Positions 33,904 to 48,000 of a stretch of 64,000 bases of DNA are shown in pieces. Position numbers and translations under genes: made by a program. Position 1 is the first letter of the stretch, and each line of letters starts with the position of its first letter. The DNA comes from Notospermus geniculatus (Eukaryota > Nemertea > Pilidiophora > Heteronemertea > Lineidae): contig NMRB01002021.1 in NCBI GenBank assembly GCA_002633025.1, forward strand, positions 12,888 through 76,887. The letters are read 5' to 3'. The notes beneath the pieces were generated by a model. The model was not told the origin of the DNA and ran no database searches. It worked only from the letters and a program-made list of their open reading frames with translations.

Positions 33904-34693
33904 TTGAACCTGGGTACACTTCATGTGTACCCAGGACGACAGCCCCTTCAGCCTCAGAAAGCTTGTGTTGTTATTGTTCCTGCTTGCAACTCATCACCTC
34001 CACGTGTTTGTGTATTTATTTAAAGATCAAGACTCTTTTGTTTTAAATGTTATAGATGCTACTACTAGCTTTCAAAAAAAGTCCATCTGCCTACCTGGGT
34101 ACAAGGTGTCAGGTAGTTGTTTACTCTTGTGGAGGTAACAATAGTCAATGCTTGAATTATCCTCAGCAGCTAGGTCTGCAGCCTGGAATAGGCCTAACTC
34201 AATCACAAAATGGGGCATGTCCGATCTCACAAAACTTAGGGAATCAAAGGATGAGGCTGAGAAAATTCATCTGGATTACAAAGGCTTCATAGTGGACTCA
34301 GAAATTTCACTTAGGCCTCGTGTGTTGGTGTGCAGGTTTGAAGTCAACTTCTGACATAAGCCTGATCAGTAGGCCTACCCCTCCAGTGTGGTGGAGGGTT
34401 TTTAAATCCACGGTTCTCATCAATAGGGATGACTGATATTGGAGGATATTTTTTCTCTCATGGATGCTTGCGACCTTCTCCAATAGATGGCATTCTATGA
34501 TCCCGAGTATCTGGTAAGTCGAGAGAAATTCCTGACATTTTTAAGTGTTTAGCTTATGGCACTCTTATTTGAGGGATTTCCCAGTATTCATGTTGGCCAG
34601 TTCATTCAAAATGGTTCCAATGCCTGCCAGGAGGTGGCGCTTCCTGTGCATGAGAGTCCGTTATCTAGCCTTGCATAAGTATAATGGTAAGAA
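33904..34693. other. no gene recognised
   Basis: Short frames only. No family seen elsewhere in the window. Confidence 0.5.
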
Positions 34694-35061
34694 TTAATAA
34701 TAATAATAATAATAATAATGCCGTTCTTATATAGCGCATTCCCAGTAACTGCTCAATGTGCTTTACATTATTATTACCCCAGCTATAGGCCTGTTCATTC
34801 CAATTTCATATCTCCACTCCCCGGGGAGTATTACAGTCCCAGCAGCCGATTTCAGTGCTCTTGGACTAACATTCACATAGACCATCACTACCAGCCAGGT
34901 ACCCCTTTTACACGTGGGTGGGGTGAAGCGAGTGAAGCAAAGTGACTTGCTCAAGATCACAAGCGAGCAAGTTTTTTTTCTTGGTCAGGACTGGGAATCG
35001 AACCTGGGACCCTCTGATCAGGAGTCCGTCTCGCTAACCACTAGACCACACCACTCCTCGA
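34694..35061 (-). mobile_element. tRNA-derived SINE, family B, copy 2
   Basis: Reverse complement of the copy at 26160-26523. The minus-strand head holds GTGTGGTCTAGTGGTTAGCG and GGTTCGATTCCCAG. The (AAT)n run at 34694-34718 is its simple-sequence 3' tail read on the plus strand. Confidence 0.85.
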
Positions 35062-36096
35062 AGAATTGGGCTGTTTCTGTTGGTAGTTCCTCCAGGATGA
35101 ATATGTCAGCTAACCAAGTCTGCCTCAATCTCATACCAGTGATTTCTTGAATGTGGTCAGTACCCTTTATGCAGTTCAGCTCCATATCAATAGATGGCAG
35201 CACTGACATGATTGGCACTTGGGCCTCGGGGCACAATTACTGTAAAGTACCATGAGAGAGATTACCTCGTTTCAAATGCTGCCTAAGGACTCCGCTATTC
35301 TCTTACAGTGCTGCCCCCTGTTAGGTAGTGATGGCACTCATGGTATCTTAGAGTAGCTAGCAAAGGGCATATAGATTCAAGTGAATTTGTTGAAATCAAG
35401 TTAAAATTTGCATAAAGGTGTTCCAGTTGACAGTGTGGTAAATTTGGCATGTGATTTTCATAGTGCGTGTGTGTCACATCCATCATTATATGTCAGATAC
35501 ACTATGATATTTGATCAATGCATTCTACCTGACTTTTGACCGGATTTAGATATTGACCTCTTTGGCATTCATGTGTCCTCTTAGTATCTTTGAAAATGTA
35601 TCATCGCAATTGTTGTCTGATGTCGGCACTTTCGATCTAGGTCTAGGGGAGAACCGGTACAATAAAATTGATATTAATACCATCAAATGATTATACATAC
35701 GTTGACCTAATTCAAGTCGTACAATGACAGTGCCGGTTGTGGACATTTAGTTCTATATCTTGCTGGTAATCGTGCCTGAATGGGACTGAAAATGGCTGTG
35801 GTGTAGTTCATGTCGATACGAAATAGCTGTCTGCACTCGAGTAAGATTTTAAGAACTTTCTGTGAGTAAATTTTATTTGAACGTTTACTGTCTGTCTTAT
35901 ATAATGTTATGCAACTGACCTCTGCATGTATGTTTGCCGAAAAGATAACTCACAGGAAGTTCTCTCAGATCTTATCATCTGCAGGTATTGCTGTTCTTGA
36001 AATTGAATACCATATAGCTATGTAAAATTCCTTGTTTTACCGCTAGTATTGACATCAATTCAATGCCGATTTACAAACTAACTTGGATTATCATAG
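35062..36096. other. no gene recognised upstream of the PET-LIM exon
   Basis: Short frames, no repeat recognised. Any 5' untranslated exon of the PET-LIM gene here could not be identified. Confidence 0.45.
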
Positions 36097-39000
36097 ACCT
36101 GTGACACACCCAATTCCTAATATGGAGATAGACCTGACGGCCAAACTACACGCCGTCAGCATCGGACCGACCATCGAGATCCATAATGCCGATGACGAGA
36201 CGTCAAGAGTGGTTGAGGAAAATGACAATAGTGAAATTGACACTGTTGACAAAGTGATTTCACCTCATCGTAAAGTGACCTTTGATATACCAGGGGAGGA
36301 TGAAGGCACTGACATACCAGATGGTGAACAGTTCTCTGACTATGAACCAGTAAGTTACACATTCCATGGGTGAATTTCATCAATGATGGGCTAACAGCTC
36401 TAAAGCGGCCCATACACGTTCAATATTATTGCACAATATGAGGATCAAAATGGGCAATATTATTGCCAATCTTTCTTCTACCCATCGATGCCAGACGCAC
36501 ATGCCCCTATTTTGGGCCCCATATTGTGCAATAATATTGATCGTGTATGGGCTGCTTTAGGTTTTCTGCTTTGATAGATGTATGTAATGTAGGAGGAAAC
36601 CAGAGCCGACCGCACAGAAAATCCGATAGTGCTACCGGCGCCTATCACCAGTTAGGGCAAGCAAACAAAATTTTTAGTTTATCGTTCTCCGTCTGCGCCA
36701 ATTTTCAGCGCCCTGCAAATTTTTAAAATATTTTTTATCAGTTCGAATTTCACGCCGTGGCGCGTATCACAGCGCCGCCAAGCGGTAGATCTGTAAACAA
36801 CAGTTTCCAAAGCGTGCTCTTCATGCATTTTCAGCGCTTGCATATCATGGTGATGGACTCCCAACATAGTGATTAACTATAAAGTCAAGACAAAATCCAG
36901 TCTTAGAGGGTCGGGGTGGTGACATAACATGCTCAGGAGGAGCTGATTTTGTAATTGCTTCGTACCAAAAAAAAGTGCCCCTTGTCTATTTTCAACAACC
37001 ACTCGGACGATAAACTAATTTTTTTGCTTGCCCTTAGTTATAAAGTAAAGGAAAAGCAATTGCTAACTTTTATGAATACCAGCCATTATCTGATTCAACA
37101 GTTGGGCGAGACTTTTTTTATACCTTGGTTAGCGTGCCCGCTGCTCCGTGAATTCCCGAAAAAAAAATAAAAATAAAGTTTTATTTTCGGCCAGTTAGCG
37201 TGCCCGCGCCGCACTCGAAATCGCCGAAAATCGGAATAAAAAAAAGAAATTATTTTATTTTTTTCCCGCCCGCCGCCGCCGTCATGGCCGTGGATATGGC
37301 ATGCATGGTGGACGCAAAACTGTGGAGTGAGACATTTGGACCAATCAGGGTCGTCGTTTCATTCGCAGTGCGGTAGACTGAGTGTAGAAGGCCATGTGTT
37401 ACACATGTGTTATACATGAAACGACGACGCGACATGGTTCTCCGTGATAAACCACTTGAGCCCTGGGAAATATCGTAAACGTTTGGTGAATGGTTTCGCA
37501 TCTGAAACTGTCGGTGATGTGGTCCTAAAAAGTGTTGACGATGAGGATGAGGAGCTACCGAACTATATCATGTATAGGCCTATTGCAAACTGGCAAATAA
37601 ATCAATGGGAAATGTCAATGGAATTTGGGGTAATAAGTTGGAGACAAAGTAACTTTATTTCAAAATAAAATTTTATTTTTATTTTTTCCTCCTCTCCACT
37701 GCTCCTACAGAAGGCTTCTGTGAAAGCTGAAAATAAAATTTTATTTTTATTTTTTTTTCGCCCGCCTACGGATCTCCTTGGATAAAAAAGCACGCTAACC
37801 AAGGAATAAAAAAAGTCTCGCCTTGCTGGTTGGAGGATGGGCCACAGAGGGTTAACATAGTTCAGAGTGCATGAAAATATGTACATACAATGACCACATA
37901 GGTGCACGATTTGTTGATGGTTGAAACTACAGATGAATTTTGATCATGTCATGATGGGATAATTGGTCGTAATGACGTGTATTATTGTATATTGCATCCA
38001 AATGACACTTGAATTTTCGTAAATTATCTTTGGCATAAAAATGTTCAGTCACTAAGTATGGCTATCAATTAAATGCAGTTTCCAAAATTTATGTTGACTC
38101 TTCGAAACTTTCACCCACAACAGTCTTTATTACTTTTGGAAAAAAAGACAATGTTTGATGACACAAATTTGACTGAGTGGTTTAGGCCTGCCAATGGCAA
38201 ATCACTGCTTAAGCCTAGCGTACATCGGCCTTGCGACTGGAAGCAACTACCGGCAGTGGCATTTCCGGCAATGGCTGGCGACTACCTGGAACCAGCAGCA
38301 ACTGATCAGGAGCCATGTTCCCGAAGCCATCGTTAGGTTAACGATGTCGTTAAAACTGGGAAAATGCATAGCGTAACGACATCGTTAACCTAAAGACGGC
38401 TTCGAGAACATGGGTCCTGATGCTCAAACTGGCCGATGGGGTGCGCACCGGCAACGCTATTGCCGACCGTTGCCGCTAGTTCCAGCCAGTTGCTCATGTT
38501 CTACTCGTTGCCAATGGTTGCTTCTAGTCGTCTTCAGTCGCTTTCGATGTACGTGCGCTGACAATGAATTTCCTCGTTTGTGGAACACACCTGGTCTCAC
38601 GTGAATGTTTATCACATGACTCCCGAGTGGTCCGATCGGAAGACATCGGCAACTTCTGTGTAGCATTCGGTAGCATTGCTGGTCCGATGTGCACGCTCCA
38701 GATTGAAGACTGGATTGTGCCACTTGTTGCTGCATTGACTGTCGTAACCAACGTGCGCGGAACGCGAACATCGATAGCAGTTGCGTTCAGGCGCTAATGC
38801 TAATGCGCTAATGTACGCTAATGCCCGCTGTACACGATCAAAGTTTTTCATCCAATTTTCTGAATATGCTCAATAAAGGCCTATATTATTTGAAGCCCCA
38901 ATAGGCCCGGAATCTGAATTTCCCAAAAAAATGATGAAAAATTTGATCATTTACAGTGGGCATTAGCTTTAGGATCCATACCTAATGCCAAAACTGTTGA

Positions 39001-42000
39001 CAATAGACATGATAGATATCACCTTCACACTCCCATTGCTGTCTGCCCTTAGTTGTCATTTGCATTAGCGGTCGGCCAGATTCAATACATTGTTTGATTT
39101 CCATGCAAATATCTCAAGCGAAGAGGGAATTTTTTTCATCTTCCAACTATTGTCAATACTCATTGTGTTGACAGGTCTGAGCCTATGCCAGCTATGAATA
39201 GTCCTCATGTTTTAGGCTGTGGTATGTTAGCTATCCAAATCGGGACATTACAACATCCGTACACCGTCGACAATAATGTGTCCTCTCTATTGTAAGCTTA
39301 GGTACTCTCCTACCAAAACCAGGAAAATCTATGCCGTCAATTGCCAACGTTTTGTCGGTGCACAAGATTCGGCCATTGGAAAGACACGGGTCGACTGTTA
39401 TGCACGGCTGTCAATCACCCCCTCCCCCCCAGCAGTCCCACACCCACCTAGATTAGGCCACCTAGATTAGGGTGTCGGGGTGGCGCAGTGGAAACATCGG
39501 CGCCTGCCACCACTGAGGTTGCGGGTCCGATCCCCCGGTCGTGCCAGTAGCTTTATGTGGTAGAGAGGGTGATCTCTCCTCGACATCGTAGGCTTTCTCC
39601 GGGGTCTCCAGTTTCCTCCTACATCGTTAATATCGTCCAATATTGTTTGATGAGTAACTATAATGCCCTAAGTGGGTGCTTGCACTCCTGAAATAATATT
39701 TTATTAGGCCACATAAAAAAATCTTTAGTTTAGCATCACCTCCCAACTCAAAATTTCTCGCCTCCTCAAAACAAACCCTCCTCCCTCCTCACTTTTTACG
39801 AGTATGACTGGCTAAACTAAAGATTGAGGAGCCCGGTGGTGTAGTAGTGGTTCGGGCCTCCGACTAGCGGTCAGAAGGTCCCGGGTTCGAATCCCACTGG
39901 GCGTGAGACTTTGGGCAAGTCTCTTTGCCTCACTGGCCTCTCTACACCCAGGTGTATAAATGGGTACCGGTCGGAAATGCTCAATTGTAGCGCTGAATGA
40001 CATGAATGAGCAGCTCATCTGAGTTCTACTGAAAGGTTTCAGGACAGACTGGTGTTAAAGTGTAAAGTCGGATGAGAACCTCTACCGTAGTTGATATCAG
40101 ACTATAAACCCAAACTTTAACTTTAACTTTATTGTTTTATATGGCCTTAACTGAGGAACTGGATATGGGCCTACAGGCCGGTTTTTAGCGGTGCCTTATT
40201 TTTGTACACCCTGTATTCAAAGAAAAACACTTGTCAATTTCTTCATGATGAAACAAGTCACTGCACTCAGCTAATTGAGGTGTAATATCGTGCAATCCAA
40301 TTATAATTTTCATGCCCATTCCCTTCCACATTAGTCTCCTTCAATCTCATGGCGTCTTGCCGCTAAAGCTGCATTTTAAATCCACAGCCAAATTTTCATC
40401 AACTGAATGTGCTCAATAAAGATTGAATGTAGGGTAAGCAAGCCCTACAGGTCCTGAATCGCTTTTTCCATAAAGGAATCAAACAAAGAGATCCAACTTA
40501 CAAAGGGGCTGTTCGTTTTCAGCAATTGAGGAATCTGAGTTGTGATCCTTGAGAAAATGGAGAAAGCTATGAAGCTGCAAATTGCAGCGATCATTCTGTC
40601 CAGCACAACAAATAATCCCTGTAATTTGCAAGTGCATAGCTTTTTCCGTTTTCCTAAGGATCACAACTCAGATTCTTCAAGTGGCGAAAATGAACAGCCC
40701 CTTTAGCATTTTATAAATGTGGACAGTATCCCTTTAAACCTCAACAGATTTGAATTCAACTCTTCCATATGATAGGCAAGCCCCTTTTGCATGTTTAGTG
40801 CAAATTGTGTTGAATTCAGACTAGTTGATCTCATGATACAAAAGAACTGAATTAATGAGAACCCCACGAACGATGAGAGCGCAGGATCATCTGATCTGTG
40901 TACATTTGAATAGGCTAAGGCCAGACTTTTTTTATTCCTTGTTTCTCGAGTTTTTTTAATGAGAAACATTTGAGGAGGGCGGAAAAAAAGTTAAAAAATA
41001 AATTTTATTTTTAGTAGTTTTTCACATTTCTCGGCAATTTCAATGGCAATGCTTAAATCGGAGGAAAGAAAAAAAATAAATTTTTATATAAATGTGACCA
41101 TGATAATGATATATTGCAACCTGCTGAAGTGATGTTTAAGAGGCAATCATGCATGGACAAGGTTTGTAGCGGATAAGGCATAAATTCCTGGTTCCTCAAA
41201 GATGAGACTAGGCCCGAATTTTAGGGAGAAACTTCCCTCAAGCCACACAGTCACGTAAGTGGCCAGTGAGGCCTCTCACTCATTAAACCCCACAAGTGAA
41301 TTCAAATTTCCCGCCTATTGCAGCATATTAAAGCAGGCTATTTTCTGATTGGCTCTGAGATTTCTTCCAACTGAGTCAAGCAAACTTGATAACTTGCCTC
41401 AAAAATGATTAATCTAAGTAAAGCTTGCAATGAAATCAACATAATATTGAACAAAAGACCCAATTTGAGCCTCTCATTATAGTGGCCATCATAGCTTATT
41501 TCTACTCATAAGGTCAGACTGGCTGACCAGAAACATCGTAGGTACACACTTGGCGGGAAGCCAACTCTTCCGGTCTCTGTCAGTTGCAGCCTATTCACAC
41601 AAATAAAGTAAATATCTCTTGACAAAAACGACCAACACGGGCAAGCTTTATGTCATTGGAAAGGAAATTTCACCAGGAATCCAACCAAACAGTTTTTGAG
41701 GTGATTTCTTTCCATCCTAGAGAAATAAAACCAGAAGTTCGGGACGTTGTAGAAGTGAAAGCTATCCTGAAGTCGGTCAGGATCGTCTGCTAACCCGCCT
41801 GTGCGCACGATGGTCGGGAAGAGACGCTTGCGAAAAGGCACTTTCGGGTCGGGATGTTCTAGTCGGCGTTCGGGAAAAAAATAAAGAAAAAAAATAATTT
41901 TTTTCCCGATTTTTCGGTTACAAGAATCGGCGGGCGCGAGAAATTGTGAAAAATAAATTTTTTATTTTATTTTCAAATTCCGGCATTCTCAATTCGGCGG

Positions 42001-45000
42001 GTTCGTGAAACAAGGAATAAAAAAAGTCTGGCCTAATGTACATTTGCACATGGAACACTGTGCTGAAAATAGCTCCGTTATCCTCAGAAATGGAATTCAA
42101 GGCATCAAGTTGACAGGTTCATGTACCCCTTCACCACAAAAAAAGTTGACAGCTCGTGCCTTATATTTACATGTACGTATTAAGCCAAAATTCAGGTAGG
42201 GAGAGATCTGGCAGCAACACATGAAGTGTATCCCTCAGTTAATACATCGTTCGCTGTTAAACCTTTATGTTTGATTCCTTTACATGCTTTTCCCCAAAAT
42301 TTCGTGTGAAAAATTAGAGCTCTGTGTGCTTCAGCCTTATATAAAAAGGGTCATGATCTGCTTTGGGTCAGTGTAACATCTGCTGTTATGTCTGTATGTC
42401 AGTGTTTCCCTTTATTGGGAAACGCTGGCAGATACAGTAGATTGACATGTTTCTCTCTTTGTCCCCTTTTGTCAAGTCGCAATTTATTCCGCCAGACAAT
42501 AATTAGGGGAACACTCACAGATGGGGAACATTTTAAAATGTTACATCGGATCTTTATGGTGTGCCAAAGCACAGTCGTATACATGTAGATACCAATATCT
42601 CATACACAAATGTGTGCACTGCATGAAGGATTGTGTGACTTAGCTGAATGTTATGATCAGTCTTATCTAACGTCATATCACAGATTAAATTCTCCCATGA
42701 TTCACTCCTATTTGGCAGCTCTGGGATGCAGCTGAAGGTTTTTCCATTACTTGGTAATTTATGACATGTAGATGAAGATACATCTCAAGGATGAGGCCAG
42801 GACTGACACTGAGAATTCACTGACTCAGGAAGCGGGGCTATATTTCAATTTTCCAGAGAATCAAGGAAATTATAAGGAAGGGTGAAGTGTCTTGCCCTTG
42901 GGATGCTTGAAAACTGTGCAGCAGTGGACTTGAGTGTTTAGTGACCCATGATGACTAAGAGACCAGGGCTGGGTTGCACAAAACTCACGATAGCGCTAAC
43001 TTGGGGTTAGCGCTAACTTTATGTTAAATGACGTAAAAATCCCTTGTCTTTTTACGTCATTTAACATAAAGTTAGCGCTAACACCAAGTTTTCGCTAACA
43101 TGAGTTTTGTGCAACCCAGCCCTGGGCCAGTATTCATAAAACTACTTAAACCAAAGCAGACCGAAGATATACATGTACTTAAGTTATGTGGTCCGAACAA
43201 GTGGAATTCAACATAAAAGTTGTGTGGACCACTCAAAATCACCTTTTTATTTGAGGCACCTCCAAGGCAGTCTTAACTTAAGTACCGACAGAACTGTTAA
43301 TGTTGTCTAAACCAGTGTACACAGGTTACGGAGTTAGGATGGTTAGCGTTGACGGTTAGGGTCAGGACTAGGTTTAGGATTAGGGTAGGGGTCAGTGACA
43401 AGGGTTGAGGTTCAGGGTTGGGGCTAGGGTTAGGGGTTTGGGCTAGGAATCAGTGTGTAGGATCAGGACTGGACGACATTCACCCATTCAGCTTAAGTAC
43501 CTCACCTAGCTTAGTGGACTACACTTGACTTAAGAGGTCTTAAGATACGAATTTTTATGGGCCCATATTCATAAAACTACTTAAGTCTAAGTGTGACACT
43601 TATCCTTTGTTCAACACAAAAGATAAAGTATCACACTCAGACTTAAGTACTTTTATGAATATGGGCCGTGGGTCCACATTCATGACATATTTAAGTCAGA
43701 GTGATACTTATCTTTTGTGTTGGACAAACGATAAGTGTCACACTTAGACTTAAGTAGTTTTATGAATATGGGCCCATCATCACTGACCCGACTGATTTCA
43801 TTCAGGCAGTCATCAGGGTCACTTGTTGTCAAGTTAGTCTTGACAGAAACTCAACTTGGTGGTTTCCATCTGAAACAATCATGCCGTAGAACTGATTCAG
43901 TGTCTTTGATAGGAGCACGCCCAACAATCGCCATACCTAAGTTTATCACGAAGGATTCTAAAGACTGCTGGAACACAAGAATAATTGACTGACACAGCCA
44001 TTTCATCCAATTTTCGCTGGTTGATTTACCCCGTTGACGGCAATCTCTGTTACTCTTGGAGATGCCAATCAGTTTGCAATCAGTTTGTGCTGCTGGATGA
44101 TAGCACTGCCCGAATTCCCGATCTGCTTTCAATTCCATGGATTCCATGTTTCGTTCATTGATAGGAAACCCTTAGCCTGATTGACGATACCTAACACCAG
44201 ACTACATATTGAATTTGTCTAATGTACCGGACAGGTCTGTTTTTGAACGGAAATGGTGTTCATTCAGTGAGGATAGTTCATCAGGTTGTAATACTCCTGC
44301 ATCTGAGAGGATACATTGTGCCGATTAAACATTGGGAAACGTTTGATACCATTCATACCTACATGTAATGCTCCCTTAATGTCATTTGACAAGAGAGCTG
44401 TTGAAATTTGAGGGATGTCTCCTTTGCTGTCTTCCTTCTGCTGCTTAAAATTTTGGTCATGCTGCCTCTATGCCACCCTTACCAATGGAATGGTCTGCCA
44501 AAGTTCTTGAAGACGTCAATGAATCACTGCTTTATGCGGGAGATCCACTGACTTTACGACGAGTTTACGATCAGTTTGCGATTAGTTCATGACACGTTTG
44601 CGACTAGTTTATGACGAAAAATCATAGCAGGTGGATCAGCGTTCACGACGAGTTTGCGACTCTCGTTCACGACTGAATTCTGTTGATGACTAGTTTGCGA
44701 TGAGTTTACGACGACATCAAACATGTTTGATTTGGTTTGGTCGATCAGCTTCAACGTCACGTCATTTCTTTACGATCAGTTTGTGACTAGTGTATGACGA
44801 GTTTGCGATTCGTTGACAACTACCATCGTGAACTAATCGCAAACTGATCGTGAACTCGTCGTAAAGTCAGTGGATCACCCGCATTAGTTCTTCTGAAATC
44901 CTGCTGGAGTGAAACTTTCCATGGAGATGTAGCACTTTGAGTAGCGGACCTGGCTTTGGCATTCAAAAACCTAGTTCATACTTCGACGCACGACCATCGG

Positions 45001-48000
45001 CGTCCGTCGCACGATCAAAATCTGGACCCCAACTTCGCCAAGTTGATTCATAGTCTGGCGTACTTCAGCGACGGCGACGCATTATGAAATGACTCAAGTA
45101 ATTACAGTCTCGCAATCGGACGCCAACCAAATTGCGCAATGGGGTCGGCGTCGAATGCAAGGTCACTTGATCAGTCACCGACAATGGTCACGTGTCGAAG
45201 TATGAATTAGGCTTAAAGGAGCACGGTATTGGATCTCAAATGCGTTATTTGACTGCCGACGCAGAGGGAGCCACCTAGCGGCAGTAAGCCGAACTACAAA
45301 AATGCATTACAAAATGTACGTAGTAAATCGGGTCAATTCGCCGACATGTAGTTAGCCCCTGGGTTGGAGAGTGGCGCGGTGGCGCCGGCTGTCGAGAAAA
45401 AGTGGCAATACCGTGATCCTTTAAAGATGCTCTGTCTCTTTACAAACTGCTGCCTTTTCCCTTCCCTGAACCTCATAGTTCCCACTTCCTTCACAGGTGA
45501 CTCATACCATCCTCTTCCTGGTGCTCCAGCCAGTCTCATCTTCCCCCAAATCCCATCAGATGCTGCTCATCTACAGGTAGTCGATGCTGCTTGCCTTTCT
45601 TTCTTGTCATAAGGAATTCATTACGCGTTATTGATGACCATTCTGGAGTGAGTGTTGCCGGCTGCACGGCTCTTATAGCTCGAGGTTTCTGCTCCGGCCG
45701 GTTATCTTCATAGCTTCAAACAACTCGGGACATTTCGTGGCTACTGCTGCCGTATTTCCTAAACACAGATGCCGAACCAAGAAAATGGAAGTTAATGACG
45801 CAATATCCTCTCCCGGCGACACATTCCTGATCACATAAGCAACACATCCACTAGCTGATTGCCTCATGACATGCAACAACCACAAAAATCTTCATGGTTT
45901 TCCATTTAAAAACTATGATTAGTTGCACCATTAGTTTATAATGGATATACTGCTTTTGAGGAACTTGAGTTCAATGCCTGGGCGATTACGCTGTCAGGAT
46001 AACGGCTTCAGCATTCTTGACTAATCGATTGGATAATTGGATCTCTTTGAAAACTCTGCCACTTGTTGGGGCTCAGATTGCTGTGGCTTTGATTTGGATT
46101 AAATGTCTATGGATTCCAATATGTCAGGAAACTCAGAAATTAACCCTGCTGTAAGTAGATTCTTTTACTCTTGATTAGTGTTGGTTTCTTTGTAGTCGTT
46201 CTTGATAATTGGAAGTAGTTGCTTTGTAGTATTTCCTTATTGGCAGTTCTTTCTTTGTTATCTTTCTTGATCATTGGAAGTAGTTTGTTTGTAATCTTTC
46301 TTGATCATTGGAAGTAGTTTCTTCGTAATCATTCTTGATCATTGGAAGTAGTTTCTTTGTAATCTCTCTTGATCATTGGAAATAGTTTCTTTGTAATCTC
46401 TCTTGATTATTGGAAATAGTTTCTTTGTAATCTTTCTTGATCATTGGAAGTAGTTTCTTCGTAATCTTTCTTGATCATTTCTTGATCATTAGAAGTAGTT
46501 TCTTTGTAATTTTTCTTGGTTATTGGAAGTAGTTTCTTTGTAGTTTTTCTTGATTATTGGAAGTAGTTTCTTTGTAATCTCTCTTGATCATTGGAGATAG
46601 TTTCTTTGTAATCTTTCTAATGATCATTGGAAGTAGTTTCTTTGTAATCTTTCTTGATCATTGGAGATAGTTTCTTTGTAATCTTTCTAATGATCATTGG
46701 AAGTAGTTTCTTTGTAATCTTTCTTGATCATTGGAAGTAGCTTCTTTGTAATCTTTCTTGACTATTGGAAATAGTTTCTTTGTAGTTTCTTGATTATTGG
46801 AAGTAGTTTCCTTGTAATTTCTTGATTATTGGAAGTATTTTCTCTCTAGGAATCTTATCTTGATCATTATGAGAGACATGACATCAAATACTGCATGAAT
46901 AACAACAGTGCCAGGCACAAACCAGAATGAGTCTTGTTGACCAGACGTCGATCAGATTTGAGGTCAAGACCTCCACTCCTTTTGACCCGACCACTCCATA
47001 CTCCTTCAGACTGACCCACAAGGTTCAGATAGTTACCAAACCCACTCATTCGGGCCACTCGGTCCAATCTCTTGACAAAGTAGGTCTTCATGTCATTACT
47101 CCTACAAATCAGACTCTTCAGTACATTCACTGTAATCCTTGTCATTTCAAACCAGCTAAGGGACGATTCTTGATCAAGGACATTGAAGATCAGTCTCAAA
47201 TATGAGTCTTGTCGTTGACTTCTGTTAGCACGACTGGTGTGTGTATCCTGGGACAGTATTCGTCAGCCAAAGGTGTCCCCAATGGGGAACCCGCCATGCG
47301 GTTTATCCCGACAGGTCGGCGCTGCGAGCAGTTGTACCGAAACGACATCATTGACGTCATTTTAGGTGTTGACGTTGCGTCATGAAAAAATTTCCTGTAC
47401 ATTTTTCTAGAGGAAAAATGACTCAAAAGACGTTGCTTTTATCGCCATCGGATCTCTTCATTTTAAGAAAAAAAGGAATGAGATTAAAAGAAAATTTCAT
47501 CAGCTACACGATGATGTAAGTTTTACTGTCTGGCGATCAACACAAATGGTTTATTTTCATGCCAGAAAGAAATGGAAATACACTGTAACGTTAGAAAAAA
47601 GAGACTTTGGTCAGTACAAACGCACGCAGCGCCACGTCGTGACTTAAGTGTGCGGGTTCCTCATTGAGCTAGCTCTACTGTATGAACAGGACAAGGAGGC
47701 ACTCAGAGTTTGGACCGTGTCACCACTCCTACGCCATACTGAACATATGAACCTCTCAAATGGAAAAAAGTTTGGAAAATAATGTCAATCAGATTGACAT
47801 TTGTTGGGAAAATAACAGATGTTGAGATGATATCCTGTTCTGAGCACATTTACGCAACGAAAAAAAGGCTTCTGGACATGCTACCCCATGGTTCTGACAA
47901 GTCTGAATGTTCTAGTTGATTTTTTTCTTCACAAATTTGACTGAGAGGTGCGGATGTGCAATGCTTCAGGTGTCAGGTGACACACAACTGAAGGGTTATA

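Noticed and set aside
46183-46851. CRISPR-like regular repeats
   Set aside because: 34-base units directly adjoin one another with no spacers; a minisatellite.
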